NCBI GenBank assembly: GCA_964496695.1
Contig: CAZCBE010000003.1
Location: 1 to 64,000 of the forward strand
Direction: 5' to 3'
Source: SXTU01 sp964496695
GTDB taxonomy: Bacteria; Verrucomicrobiota; Verrucomicrobiia; Limisphaerales; SXTU01
DNA: 64,000 nucleotides
Part shown: positions 40,227 to 48,849 of the stretch, in pieces
How positions within the stretch are numbered: the first letter of the stretch is position 1
Layout of the letters: each line of letters opens with the position of its first letter
The notes under the pieces: generated by a model
The model's input: the letters and a program-made list of their open reading frames with translations, nothing else
Told to the model about the DNA's origin: nothing
Databases searched by the model: none
Program-made: the position numbers and the translations under genes

Positions 40227-41930
40227 TTACACCACCCCGCTGCGCTCCCCCTTCCTCGCCCGCACCGGCCCCAGCTTCACCACGTTCTCCGGGTCGAAGT
40301 CCGTGAGCTTGAGCCAGTCTTCGGTGAGGTCGTTGGCGGGGAAGAGGTCGTTCTCCTCGTGTTCGAGGCGGAGGGCTGTGAGGAGGTCGGTGCGGGTGAG
40401 CTGCGTGTCGCCGACCTTGGTCTCGATGGCGCGGCGGATGGCCAGGCTCTTCGCGCGCTCCACCACGGCAGCGATGATCGCGCCACTGGCGAGGTCGCCG
40501 CGGCAGAGCATCTCGCGGCGGCCGCTGCGGAAGTTCACCTCGGCGAACTCGTTGTCCGGCGTGCGGGCAAAGTGCGCCTCGGTCACGGCGCGGGCGAGGT
40601 CGGCCTTCGGCTCGGCGAGCGGGAGGGAGTCGCGCAGGTAGATTTCGTAGATGGCCTGCGCACCGGCCTGGTCGGGACGGCGGACGCGGATTTTGCGGTC
40701 AATGCGCCCAGGCCGCAGGATGGCCGGGTCAATCAGGTCCGCGCGGTTCGAGGCGAGGATGACGACGACGTTGGTGAGCGGCTCGATGCCGTCCATCTCG
40801 GTGCAGAACATCGGCACCAGCGTGCTGAGGATGCCCGAGTAGCGGCCCGCGCGGCGCGTGCCGAGGATGCTCTCGGCCTCGTCAATGAACAGGAAGGCCA
40901 GCGCCCCGTCGCGCGCCCGCTCCCGGCACTGGGCGAAAAGGTCGCGCACCTGCCGCTCGCTCTCGCCCACCCACATGTTGAGAATTTCCGGGCCTTTGAT
41001 GTGCAGGAAAAACTCCGGGTGATCCACGCCCGTCTGTGTCTTGATCTGCTGGCGCAGGTTGTAGGCGGTGGCTTTCCCGAGCAGCGTCTTGCCGCAGCCG
41101 GGCGGGCCGTGGAGGAGGAAGCCCTTGGGCACCGAGTGCTCGAACTTCTTGAAGAGGTCGCGATGGAGGAAGGGCAGTTCAATGGCATCGCGGATGGCGC
41201 GCACGGCCTCGTCCTGTCCGCCGATGGCCGACCACGGAAGTTCGCTGACGGTCTCCAGCGAGCGCTCGACGCGCTTACCAACACCGATGATTTCGAGGGC
41301 GACCCGCTGGTTCACGTCGAGCCGCACCTCCATGCCGGACTTCATCTTTTCCTTGGCCAGCAGGGCGGAGCGCTGGATGACGAAGTTGGTGAGGCCGGCT
41401 TCCTGCCCGATGCGGAGGCGGCCATCGGAGAGCAGTTCGTCCACGCGGACGATCGGGCCGTTGCGGTCGAAGCCCAGGCCCTGCACGACGGCGAAGGCTT
41501 CGTTGCAGAGGACGCGCTGGCCGGCTTGCAGGCTGGGGACCGGGATGGCCGGGTCCACGCGGCAGACATAGTCCGTGCCGCCGAGGCAGACGTGGGCCTT
41601 GTCGCGATCCACTGCCGCGAGGAAGGTGCCGACGCGGAAGGCGGGCGAGCGGAGCTTCTCAATGATGGCGTCCATCTTTTCGAGCGCGCTGCGGGCCTGA
41701 TCGTTCATCTCCTCCAAGGCGGCGACGCGCTCGCGGAGATAGACCATGTCGAAGATGGAGGTGTGGCGCGGCGGCAGCTTGCTCGTGATGAGGTCCACGA
41801 GTTGGAGGGCGGAAAGCTCTTCGAGCTGCTCGCGCGGGAGGAGGTCGGCGAGCGGGGGAGTGGAATGGGGCGGAAGGTCAGCGGGGGCTGGCTCTTCCCG
41901 GGGCACCGGCTTTTTCTTCGGCTCGGCCAT
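40227..41930 (-). CDS. arc: Proteasomal AAA ATPase ARC/Mpa
   Basis: A 567-residue ATPase. The N-terminal region is a coiled coil (VYLRERVAALEEMNDQARSA) followed by tandem OB-like domains (about 90-220), as in Mycobacterium Mpa and Rhodococcus ARC. The AAA module has Walker A GPPGCGKTLLG, Walker B LFLFIDE-like FLFIDEAESILG and NMWVGESE (pore loop region), then RPGRIDRKIRVRRP. It would unfold UBact-tagged substrates and feed them to the 20S proteasome. The C-terminus is GERSGVV; it lacks the GQYL tail by which Mpa docks on the core, so docking may use a different hydrophobic end. It lies about 30 kb from the dop-UBact-prcB cluster. Confidence 0.95.
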   Translation of the reverse strand: MAEPKKKPVPREEPAPADLPPHSTPPLADLLPREQLEELSALQLVDLITSKLPPRHTSIFDMVYLRERVAALEEMNDQARSALEKMDAIIEKLRSPAFRVGTFLAAVDRDKAHVCLGGTDYVCRVDPAIPVPSLQAGQRVLCNEAFAVVQGLGFDRNGPIVRVDELLSDGRLRIGQEAGLTNFVIQRSALLAKEKMKSGMEVRLDVNQRVALEIIGVGKRVERSLETVSELPWSAIGGQDEAVRAIRDAIELPFLHRDLFKKFEHSVPKGFLLHGPPGCGKTLLGKATAYNLRQQIKTQTGVDHPEFFLHIKGPEILNMWVGESERQVRDLFAQCRERARDGALAFLFIDEAESILGTRRAGRYSGILSTLVPMFCTEMDGIEPLTNVVVILASNRADLIDPAILRPGRIDRKIRVRRPDQAGAQAIYEIYLRDSLPLAEPKADLARAVTEAHFARTPDNEFAEVNFRSGRREMLCRGDLASGAIIAAVVERAKSLAIRRAIETKVGDTQLTRTDLLTALRLEHEENDLFPANDLTEDWLKLTDFDPENVVKLGPVRARKGERSGVV

Positions 41931-42111
41931 GGCGAAAGACTACGCGTGACGGAGGGATTTGCAAATGACGTTGCATTCGCTGCGGGCGCATCGGTGCGTT
42001 CGGGGCCGGCGAGGACGCCGGCGATACGGCCCGCGGGACGCGGGCGCTACGTAGCGCCGGCCTCCGGCCGGCCGTGCCGCAAGCGTCCTCGCTTGCCCGG
42101 CGCTCCGCAGA
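41931..42111. repeat. Double REP-like GC-rich element
   Basis: Between ARC and the sialidase-like gene, units from about 42000 to 42108 run GGCCGGCGAGGACGCCGGCG, then GGCCCGCGGGACGCGGGCGC, then GCGCCGGCCTCCGGCCGGCC and GCAAGCGTCCTCGCTTGCCC. The family occurs also at 556-603, 28330-28384 and 43498-43593. Confidence 0.7.
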
Positions 42112-43344
42112 CTAGCCTGCTACCAGCTTGTTCGGTTTCGTCCACCGAATGCGTGCGAGGAGCAGGTCGCCTTTCCAGCCGCGCTTGGGGAGCATTTCGC
42201 CGTCGGTGACCCAGGACTCATCGGGGCTGACGTTCACGGGATGGAAGTTGCCGCTGTAGGCTACGTCGTCAGGCTTGTTCACGCCGTCGCCGACGAGGGG
42301 GAGAACTACGCGCTCCGTTTCGCGAAGCAGGCAAAGTTTCTTCGTGTCCACCTGCGCCATCCAGAGCGGCGCGCGCCAGCGGGGGACGTTCACGTTGGTT
42401 GCGTCCTTGCGGTTATAGACGAGCCAGAGGGCCTCGGAGTGCGCGAGCCAGTGCTGCTGCGTGGTGGACAGGGTGAGCGGCTCGCCGTTCTCCCAGGCCC
42501 ACGGCTGCTTCGGTGTCCACTTCAGGCCGTCGTCTCCGGCGCAGACGTAGCCGTGATTGTCCTCGGCGCGGATGGTGAGGTAGAAGCGGCCTTGAAACTG
42601 CGTCACCGAGGGCTCCAGCAAGCCCCGGCCTTTCGCGAGCTGGATTTCCTCGCCAACGTGCTTCACCGCAAGCGTCTCGCCGTCGAACGAACAGATCACG
42701 CCGGAGACGGAGCGGGGCTTCCCTTTCACGCCGTAGGTGAACGACATCTGGATGTCGCCATTCGGCAGCACGACGCGCTGGCCGCAGTTGTTCGAGTAAA
42801 TCTGGGTGCCGCGCGGGTCGTTCCATTCCAGCTTGCGACGCGGGCCCCACTGGCCGTCACGCCACACTGCATAGATCGGCCAGCGCGGCGGCTGATCAGC
42901 GGAGAACTTGGGGCCGGAGTAAAAGACGTTGTGCCCCATCGCGAGCACGGACTTGGTCTGAGGATGCCATTCGGGGACGACATCGCAGACACCTTCCTCG
43001 GTGGGGCCGGCCCCTTGCTTCACCCGGCCAAGCGGCGGGACGGGCACGGGATCGGTCCACGTTTTGCCGAGATCACGGGAAGTCATCAGATGCACCGGTC
43101 CGAAAAAGTCCGAGCCGGCGATGGTCTGGAGCGTCATGAACACGGTCCCGCCGCCGACGCCCGGGATTAGGCACGCGCGCGGGTGAAACCAGGTCGGTGC
43201 GCCGCCATCGCGGCCACGGACCAATGTAACTTTCTCAATCGAGGCGATGAGGTCGGAAGATTTGCCCGGCGTGGTCTGCGACCAGACCGGAGTTGCCGAG
43301 GCAGCCAGAAGGGCACCCGACTGAAGGAACGTGCGGCGATTCAT
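42112..43344 (-). CDS. Sialidase/BNR-repeat family protein, Tat-exported
   Basis: The 410-residue protein has a Tat signal (MNRRTFLQSGALLAASATPV) and a beta-propeller with Asp-box-like repeats, e.g. TSRDLGKTW, and WNDPRGTQIYSNNCGQRVV, GLLEPSVTQFQGRFYLTIR. This is the six-bladed sialidase superfamily. True sialidase activity is not shown; the Arg triad cannot be confirmed by eye. The start at 43344 is chosen for the Tat signal. Confidence 0.88.
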   Translation of the reverse strand: MNRRTFLQSGALLAASATPVWSQTTPGKSSDLIASIEKVTLVRGRDGGAPTWFHPRACLIPGVGGGTVFMTLQTIAGSDFFGPVHLMTSRDLGKTWTDPVPVPPLGRVKQGAGPTEEGVCDVVPEWHPQTKSVLAMGHNVFYSGPKFSADQPPRWPIYAVWRDGQWGPRRKLEWNDPRGTQIYSNNCGQRVVLPNGDIQMSFTYGVKGKPRSVSGVICSFDGETLAVKHVGEEIQLAKGRGLLEPSVTQFQGRFYLTIRAEDNHGYVCAGDDGLKWTPKQPWAWENGEPLTLSTTQQHWLAHSEALWLVYNRKDATNVNVPRWRAPLWMAQVDTKKLCLLRETERVVLPLVGDGVNKPDDVAYSGNFHPVNVSPDESWVTDGEMLPKRGWKGDLLLARIRWTKPNKLVAG

Positions 43345-43706
43345 GTGTGTGACAGACGCCACGGGCCGCCGCGAGGTTCAAGGGAGAAAGAAATTGCGGC
43401 CACAAGAAGGCGCAGAAGGCGCAAAAGGAGACGAGTCAACAAGGATGAGGGGTGGGGTGGCGGCGCATTCGCGTGCTGCGTCACCGGTCATCGGAGCCGG
43501 GCAAGCGAGGACGCTTGCGGCACGGCCGGCCGGAGGCCGGCGTTATGTAGCGCACGCGTCCCGCGGGCTGTATCGCCGGCGTCCTCGCCGGCTCGTTGGA
43601 CGGGCGATAACGAAATGCTTTCGGATGGACCCGCGTCAAACTTACCAACCATGGCCTGCCCCTGACTTTGTGCCTTCTGTGCCCTGTTGTGGCAAAGAAG
43701 TGCTCC
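43345..43706. repeat. Intergenic region with REP-like and AAGGCGCAGAAGG repeats
   Basis: No gene is evident. GGCCACAAGAAGGCGCAGAAGG-type sequence near 43396-43428 and its complement CTTTGTGCCTTCTGTGCCC near 43666-43693 form distant inverted arms. A double GC-rich REP unit lies at 43498-43593. The AAGGCGCAGAAGG complement recurs at 48755-48788. Confidence 0.65.
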
Positions 43707-44594
43707 CTATTTCGCTTCGAGCAGGCCCAGACTCTTCATCCATTCACCGCAGCGCGCGGGCCAGTCGCTGATGGGGTCCTTGCTTTTCCTCATTCCAAAG
43801 CCGTGGCCGCCCTTGGCGCAAATGTGCAGCTCGGCGGAGAGGTTGTGGCGTTTGTATTCGAGATAGAGCATCGCGGCCTCGATGGGATTTGACTTGTCGT
43901 CATGCGCGACGAGGAAGAACACGGGTGGCGCGTCCGCCGGCACGCTGAAGCCGGCCCGGAACTTGGTCTTGTCCACCGGATCGAGGAAACCGCCGCCGTA
44001 AACGAACACGAGGAAGTCCGGCCCGCGCGGGTCGTCGAGGCCCGGCTGCTGCGGATAGGTGCGTGGGGTGCGGTCCCACGCGGCGTGGCCGGCGAGGTTG
44101 CCGCCAGCGGAGAAGCCGAGCAGGCCGACGCGCTTTGGGTCGAGCTTCCACTCGGCAGCGCGATGGCGCACGAGGCCGAGGGCGCGTTGGGCGTCCTGCA
44201 CGGGCAGGGTGAACATCTCCGCCTCGTCACGCGTGGGCGTGCGATACTTGAGCAGCACGGCGGTGACGCCGAGGGTGTTGAGCCACTCGCACACCTGCGT
44301 GCCTTCGGAGGAATACGACATGAACATGAAGCCGCCGCCGGGCGCGACGATGACGGACGCCCCGTTGGGCCGCTCGGGGCGGAACACCGTGATGGTGGGG
44401 TCGGTCACGTCGCTGATGCGCGTGGCGTTGGTGCCGCCGTAGGACTGGATGAGCTTCGCCGTGGCCTCGGACTTGGGCTTCATCGCGGTGGGTGGACCGT
44501 CGGGCCAGAGCTTGAGCGTCACCGGCTCCGGGGCGGCGAAGGCGGCGGTGGCGATGCCGAGTAAAATCAGGAGGGCAAGGCAGATGGTTTTCAT
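43707..44594 (-). CDS. Secreted alpha/beta hydrolase (esterase/xylanase-B-like)
   Basis: The 295-residue protein has a signal peptide (MKTICLALLILLGIATAAFA). It shows the alpha/beta hydrolase features APGGGFMFMSYSSEG (oxyanion region), LLGFSAGGNLAGHAA (nucleophile Ser in GFSAG), VAHDDKSNP (Asp) and GGHGFGM (His). The family includes acetylxylan esterases and proteins named endo-1,4-beta-xylanase B. Its role is likely de-esterification of plant polysaccharides, consistent with the pectate lyase and other enzymes here. The start at 44594 is set by the signal peptide. Confidence 0.92.
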   Translation of the reverse strand: MKTICLALLILLGIATAAFAAPEPVTLKLWPDGPPTAMKPKSEATAKLIQSYGGTNATRISDVTDPTITVFRPERPNGASVIVAPGGGFMFMSYSSEGTQVCEWLNTLGVTAVLLKYRTPTRDEAEMFTLPVQDAQRALGLVRHRAAEWKLDPKRVGLLGFSAGGNLAGHAAWDRTPRTYPQQPGLDDPRGPDFLVFVYGGGFLDPVDKTKFRAGFSVPADAPPVFFLVAHDDKSNPIEAAMLYLEYKRHNLSAELHICAKGGHGFGMRKSKDPISDWPARCGEWMKSLGLLEAK

Positions 44595-44849
44595 GCCACC
44601 GATAGGAATGGTTTGGTAAAGCGTGGTGTGCAGAACTCCGTGGCCGCTCTCACTCACCCCGGCCTTCTCCCGCCGGGAGAGGGAGCCACCAAGCCCGTCG
44701 CAGTTGACAAGGGTGCCGCGTTTGAACGAGGGCGGCCGATGATTCCCCCTCTCCCAGCGGGAGAGGGCCGGGGTGAAGGAGAGCGCGGACTGTGGCCCAC
44801 ACCGGGGGTTCGACCGGAGCATTCCAGTAAATGGTATCATGACTTCAGA
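44595..44849. repeat. Intergenic repeat of the CACCCCGGCCCTCTC/GGGAGAGGG family
   Basis: Two facing units, CTCACCCCGGCCTTCTCCCG near 44651-44685 and CCTCTCCCAGCGGGAGAGGG near 44746-44778, fill most of the gap. The family is also at 45960-45990, 46196-46240, 49425-49535, 53855-53895 and 62276-62322. No gene is seen. Confidence 0.65.
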
Positions 44850-45917
44850 TCAACGGGGCAGCACTGAAACGCCGCTGGCGTCCGCTTTCAACCAAAGACA
44901 ACGGATGTCAGAGCCTTTGCCCTCCGTGTAGTAGGCGACGAGGATGCGGCCATCGGGCAGCTCGACGAAGCTGGGGTAGGCACCGAGCACTTTGTCCAGC
45001 ACCACCGGGCCTTTCCACGTTTTGCCGAAGTCGGTGCTGTGCATCACGACGGTGCTCTTCGTCGAGCGTTGACGGATGCCGCAGAGCAGCACGTTCTTCG
45101 AGGTGAGCAGCAGATACGGGCAGTCGCCCTCGAAGCCGACTTCCTTCGTCTCGCTCCAGGTCTTGCCGCCGTCGGAGGACTCGGTCCAGACCATGAGGGG
45201 GCGCGCGAGCAGGAGGAGGCGGTTGTCCGGCAGACGCACGAGGTCAGGCTCCAGCAGCAGATGCTTCGGCGACTTGATTTCGGCGACCGTGCTCCAAGTC
45301 CGCCCCAGATCACGCGACTCGATGAGCGCGGCGTGCTTGTAGCTGCGCGGGTCGCCGGTGTGATTGCCGTAGGGGGTCATGAGGAGCCGTCCGTCCGGCA
45401 TCAGGCGGGGCGGGGTGCTGATGGCTTCCAGTTGGGTGAAGGGCGTGGGTGTTGGCTCCGGTGTGCTCCACGTTTTGCCGTTGTCGGCGGAACGCACGGT
45501 GAAGACCTGATGCGTGCCGGCCGCGCGCTTGCTGTCGTAGGTCATGAAGGTGACGAGCAGTTCGCCATTCGGCAGCGCGACGATGGACGGGTCGCGGTCA
45601 TCAATCGGCGTGTCCACCACCACTTCCGCCGGCGACCACGTGCGCCCGTCGTCCAGCGAGCGGCAGAGCGCGATGCGCGCGCCCTTGGGCAAGTCCGGGC
45701 GCGGGTCGCTGACGTGGGAGTAACCGGCGTAGAACACGCAGAGCACCTCGCCCTTGGCCGTGCGGCAGAGGTCGGGGAAGGCTTCGTAGGCACCGGTGCC
45801 GGCGTCGGCGCAGACGGTGACGTAGGATGGCTTTGGCTCGGCGGCGTGCGATGGCCCGACGAGTGACAACAGAGCGGCGAAACAGGCGAGAAGTTGCAGG
45901 CAAGGAAGCAATGCCAC
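44850..45917 (-). CDS. Secreted sialidase-family (BNR repeat) protein
   Basis: A beta-propeller protein of 355 residues with repeated Asp boxes: SLDDGRTWSP, SADNGKTWST, SRDLGRTWST, SSDGGKTWSE and STDFGKTWKG. A signal peptide (LLPCLQLLACFAALLSLVG, ending SHA) is visible only if translation starts at GTG 45917. The longest frame upstream is made of repeat DNA. The TRP-rich Asp boxes and DRDPSIVALPNGELLVTF are typical of exo-alpha-sialidase-like proteins; the true substrate is unknown. Confidence 0.9.
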   Translation of the reverse strand: MALLPCLQLLACFAALLSLVGPSHAAEPKPSYVTVCADAGTGAYEAFPDLCRTAKGEVLCVFYAGYSHVSDPRPDLPKGARIALCRSLDDGRTWSPAEVVVDTPIDDRDPSIVALPNGELLVTFMTYDSKRAAGTHQVFTVRSADNGKTWSTPEPTPTPFTQLEAISTPPRLMPDGRLLMTPYGNHTGDPRSYKHAALIESRDLGRTWSTVAEIKSPKHLLLEPDLVRLPDNRLLLLARPLMVWTESSDGGKTWSETKEVGFEGDCPYLLLTSKNVLLCGIRQRSTKSTVVMHSTDFGKTWKGPVVLDKVLGAYPSFVELPDGRILVAYYTEGKGSDIRCLWLKADASGVSVLPR

Positions 45918-46515
45918 ATGCAGTCGGTCAGAACGGTCGTCTTGATCGTGTGCGCGCTTTCCCCTCACCCCGGCCCTCTCGCTTGGGGAGAGAATCCACG
46001 GTCCCAAAAACCCCGCGATTTCGGCCCCTGAACCCAAATGCAAAGCCCCAAAGATTTGAGCAAGACAAAGATTCTTCTGCCCCCATCTTTGTCTTGCCCG
46101 AATCTTTGGGGACTTCTTCGGCAGGTTCATGGGTAGGGAGAGGCGTCGTCCGCGTCGCTGAAATCCGTGCGCGTGCGTTGCTGTGTGGCTGGCTGACTGG
46201 CTCCCTCTCCCGGAGGGAGAGGGCCGGGGTGAGGGGGAAGGTGGCATCCGTTCGTCGAGCCTCATGCTTCGGGCTTTCATCAGAGAGTGGAATGAACGGC
46301 GGGTTGGTTGATGCGGATCAAGTGGTGCGTTGGACGTGGTGCCGAGCGCGGTGTTTCAATTGGACCCGGAGCCGCGTAGCCGCCAACGTGAGGAGGCGGA
46401 TTGCGGCGGGGACAACGGAGTCCGCCTCCTCACGTCGTCGGCTACAGGTGTTCGTTGCGGATTCGCTGCGCGCGTAAGTCTTGCCCGGCACTCGGCGAGC
46501 GGGCATTAAGCACGC
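45918..46515. repeat. Intergenic region with three unrelated inverted repeats
   Basis: No gene is evident. A 27-bp imperfect dyad, ATCTTTGTCTTG and its partner CAAGACAAAGAT, has arms at 46046-46072 and 46085-46111. A second, 25-bp dyad has arms at 46377-46401 and 46422-46446 (core ACGTGAGGAGGCGGA). Two CACCCCGGCCCTCTC-type units lie at about 45960-45990 and 46196-46240. Confidence 0.75.
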
Positions 46516-46881
46516 ATGAATTATTTAGTGGCGGCACTGGTGGGCATCGTGGGCGGGGTCACGAGCGGGCTGTTTGGGGTCGGGGGCGGCGTCGTGATGG
46601 TGCCGGCGATGCTGCTGCTGCTGGGCACGCAGGTGACGGACATCAAGCAGGCCATCGGCACCTCGCTGGCGGTCATCGTGCCGACCGCGATGGTGGGCTC
46701 GTGGAAGCATCACACCCAGGGCAATGTCGTCTGGCCGGTGGTGGCGACCCTGGTGCCGACGGCGCTGGCGGGCGGCTACCTTGGCGCGTGGTTGACCACG
46801 AAGATTCCGGCGGATGATTTGAAGCGGATGTTTGGCGGGTTTCTGCTGGTGGTGGGAGGCAAGCTGCTGTTTTTCAAGTGA
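46516..46881 (+). CDS. Half-length TauE/SafE-like membrane protein
   Basis: A 121-residue membrane protein with GGVTSGLFGVGGGVVMVPAM, the conserved glycine-rich motif of TauE/SafE (sulfite exporter) proteins, then ADDLKRMFGGFLLVVGGKLL. Full-length TauE proteins are roughly twice this size and contain two related halves, so this is probably a half that works as a dimer, or a fragment. It has four hydrophobic segments. The substrate could be sulfite, sulfonates or another anion. Confidence 0.85.
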   Translation: MNYLVAALVGIVGGVTSGLFGVGGGVVMVPAMLLLLGTQVTDIKQAIGTSLAVIVPTAMVGSWKHHTQGNVVWPVVATLVPTALAGGYLGAWLTTKIPADDLKRMFGGFLLVVGGKLLFFK

Positions 46882-47166
46882 GCGGCTTGGCAGAGGATTT
46901 CTCGCAGATTCAGGATGGCCACAGGTGGGAATTCCCGGAGCGAAAGCTTCGTGCTTTGAAGCCTTGAACCCCGTGCCGGCGGCTTGTAGCCGCCGCGTTG
47001 CGGGTGGAATCCTGGAAGTTTATTCGAGCTGCTGTGGCTCACGGTCGGCGGCTGCAAGCCGCCGGCACGGGGTTTCGGGAAGGGGCACGGCGCGGTTGGC
47101 TGGCGCGGGTGTAAAGTTGTGCTCCAAGAAACCCTCGTCTTGTCAACGGGCCGGTTCGTGAACAAA
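46882..47166. repeat. Inverted repeat around CGGCGGCTTGTAGCCGCCG
   Basis: Arms at 46967-46995 and 47046-47075, sharing CCCCGTGCCGGCGGCTTGTA and TGCAAGCCGCCGGCACGGGG, are near-perfect reverse complements. A single unit recurs at 53536-53564. No gene is seen in the gap. Confidence 0.7.
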
Positions 47167-48159
47167 ATGCAGGCTATGAAGAATGCTCCGTTGATTTTGG
47201 GCTGCTTGCTAGGTGCATTGCTGGTGGGAGTGGGCCTTCTTATTGGGTTGACCGCGTCCAGCGGAACCCGGCCCCGCCTGGCACCGCCGCCGATCACTGT
47301 GGCGGTGCCGGCCGTGCCGCCGCCGGCCGTTGCCAGCACGAACCTCCGCACCTTCTTCGTGCGCGGCGTGGTGAAGGAACTCAAACCTGACGGCAAAACC
47401 GTGGTCGTGGATCATGAGGAAATCCCGAACTACATGGCCAAAATGACCATGCCGTTCAAGGTGAAGGACACCAACCAACTCGCCGGCCTGGGCACCAATG
47501 ATCAGATTCATTTCCGCTTCAACGTCGCGGAGTATGAGAGCTGGGTGGACCAGGTGACGAAGACCGGCAAGGCGACGGCGGTGGCGGACACCAAACGCCG
47601 CGACTTTCGGCTCGTGCGCAATGTGGAGGTGCTCAAGGAGGGCGATGCCTTGCCGAGCTATCCGCTCACAAATCACCTCGGCCAGGCGATCAACACCGCG
47701 CAGTTCAAGGGGCAGGCGCTGGCCATCACCTTCATCTTCACGCGCTGTCCGGTGCCCGATTTCTGCCCGCGCATGAGCCTGCGTTTCGCCGAGGCAACGC
47801 GGCAGCTCAAGGCGCTGCCGAATGCGCCCGCGAACCACCACTTCCTGTCCATCTCCTTCGACGTGGAATACGACAGTCCGCTGGTGCTCCAGAACTACGC
47901 CAACAGCATGAAAGCGCAGCGGGAACTGGACCTGAGCAAGTGGGACTTCGCCACCGGGGCGCTGATTGAGATTGATGACATCACGGAGCGATTCGGGCTG
48001 ACGTTCGCCCGCGAGCCGGGGACGGTCCCGTTCAACCACAATTTGCGGACGGTGGTGATTGATGCGGCCGGGAAGGTGCAGAAGATCTTCATCGGCAATG
48101 ACTGGAAGGCGGAGGCGCTGGTGGGCGAGATGGTGAAGGCGGCGCAGGTGAAGCCATGA
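47167..48159 (+). CDS. SCO1/SenC-like protein with N-terminal CusF-like domain
   Basis: The 330-residue protein has a hydrophobic N-terminal anchor (LILGCLLGALLVGVGLLIGL). A CusF-like copper-binding domain follows (VRGVVKELKPDGKTVVVDHE, then YMAKMTMPFKV). The C-terminal thioredoxin-like SCO domain carries the metal-binding Cys pair in FTRCPVPDFCP and the His in FNHNLRTVVID. It would deliver copper to cytochrome oxidase, or handle copper and redox stress at the membrane. ATG 47176 is an equally possible start. Confidence 0.92.
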   Translation: MQAMKNAPLILGCLLGALLVGVGLLIGLTASSGTRPRLAPPPITVAVPAVPPPAVASTNLRTFFVRGVVKELKPDGKTVVVDHEEIPNYMAKMTMPFKVKDTNQLAGLGTNDQIHFRFNVAEYESWVDQVTKTGKATAVADTKRRDFRLVRNVEVLKEGDALPSYPLTNHLGQAINTAQFKGQALAITFIFTRCPVPDFCPRMSLRFAEATRQLKALPNAPANHHFLSISFDVEYDSPLVLQNYANSMKAQRELDLSKWDFATGALIEIDDITERFGLTFAREPGTVPFNHNLRTVVIDAAGKVQKIFIGNDWKAEALVGEMVKAAQVKP

Positions 48160-48204
48160 AATGGTCTCTCGCTTGAGCACCAACTAGAGCTCCGCCAAGT
48201 TCAA

Positions 48205-48741
48205 ATGAACATCGCCGAGTTCGCAGATTCGATCGAAACTCCAGAACCGCTGGTAGAACGTCCAACGACACGGCAATGGGGAAGCACGCTGTCAGGCGGC
48301 TTCCAGTTCCCTGAAGACTACCGGCAGTTCATCGAACGCTTCGGCACGGGGGTCCTTTTCGACTTCTTCTTCATCTGGAACCCGTTCTCCCACATCGCTG
48401 GCATGAATTTCGAACTGGAGTCTAAAAAGCACGTTGAGGCTTTGCGTTCAGTTCAAAAGAAGACGCCGCGTTTGTTTGCGCACTGGCCTCCTTGCGGCCG
48501 GGTTGATGGCTTGATCCCCTTTGGTAAGACCGCAAATGGTGATGTTTTGCTTTGGGAATCGTCAGGTCCTCCGAATGAATGGAAAGTGGCCATCTCGAGC
48601 TACAGCCCTGACTTGTGGCGCACGGGGCGGACTTTAGCCGGGTTTTTGTCTGGTGTGTTGTTGGAGCAGAATTTCCTGCCGAAAGCTCTGCCCGACCTCG
48701 GTGACGCGCCCCGAACCTTCCTTCCCGTAGAGGGTGAGTGA
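48205..48741 (+). CDS. SMI1/KNR4 (SUKH) family protein
   Basis: The 178-residue protein has the SUKH pattern FPEDYRQFIERFGTGVLFDF near the N-terminus and GLIPFGKTANGDVLLWES in the middle. Bacterial SUKH proteins are often immunity proteins for contact-dependent or polymorphic toxins. No toxin or secretion effector gene is adjacent, so it may be an orphan immunity protein. It begins 45 bp after the SCO gene. Confidence 0.82.
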   Translation: MNIAEFADSIETPEPLVERPTTRQWGSTLSGGFQFPEDYRQFIERFGTGVLFDFFFIWNPFSHIAGMNFELESKKHVEALRSVQKKTPRLFAHWPPCGRVDGLIPFGKTANGDVLLWESSGPPNEWKVAISSYSPDLWRTGRTLAGFLSGVLLEQNFLPKALPDLGDAPRTFLPVEGE

Positions 48742-48849
48742 ACCGTCCGATACGCTTTGTGCCTTCTGCGCCTTTTTGTGGCCGCTCCTTCTGAATCTTT
48801 GCGGCCCGTGGCGCGTCCTTAGCTCGTTCGTTCAACCAACACATTTGCA

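Noticed and set aside
40167..42209. A 680-codon plus-strand frame opposite the proteasomal ATPase
   Set aside because: The AAA signatures on the minus strand settle the coding strand.
42000..43593. A CRISPR array from repeated GC-rich units
   Set aside because: The units are palindromic, variably spaced and scattered over the window, with no regular spacers and no cas genes.
46261..46515. A possible short gene before the TauE-like gene
   Set aside because: The region is mostly palindromic repeat DNA and no start, length or motif supports a gene.
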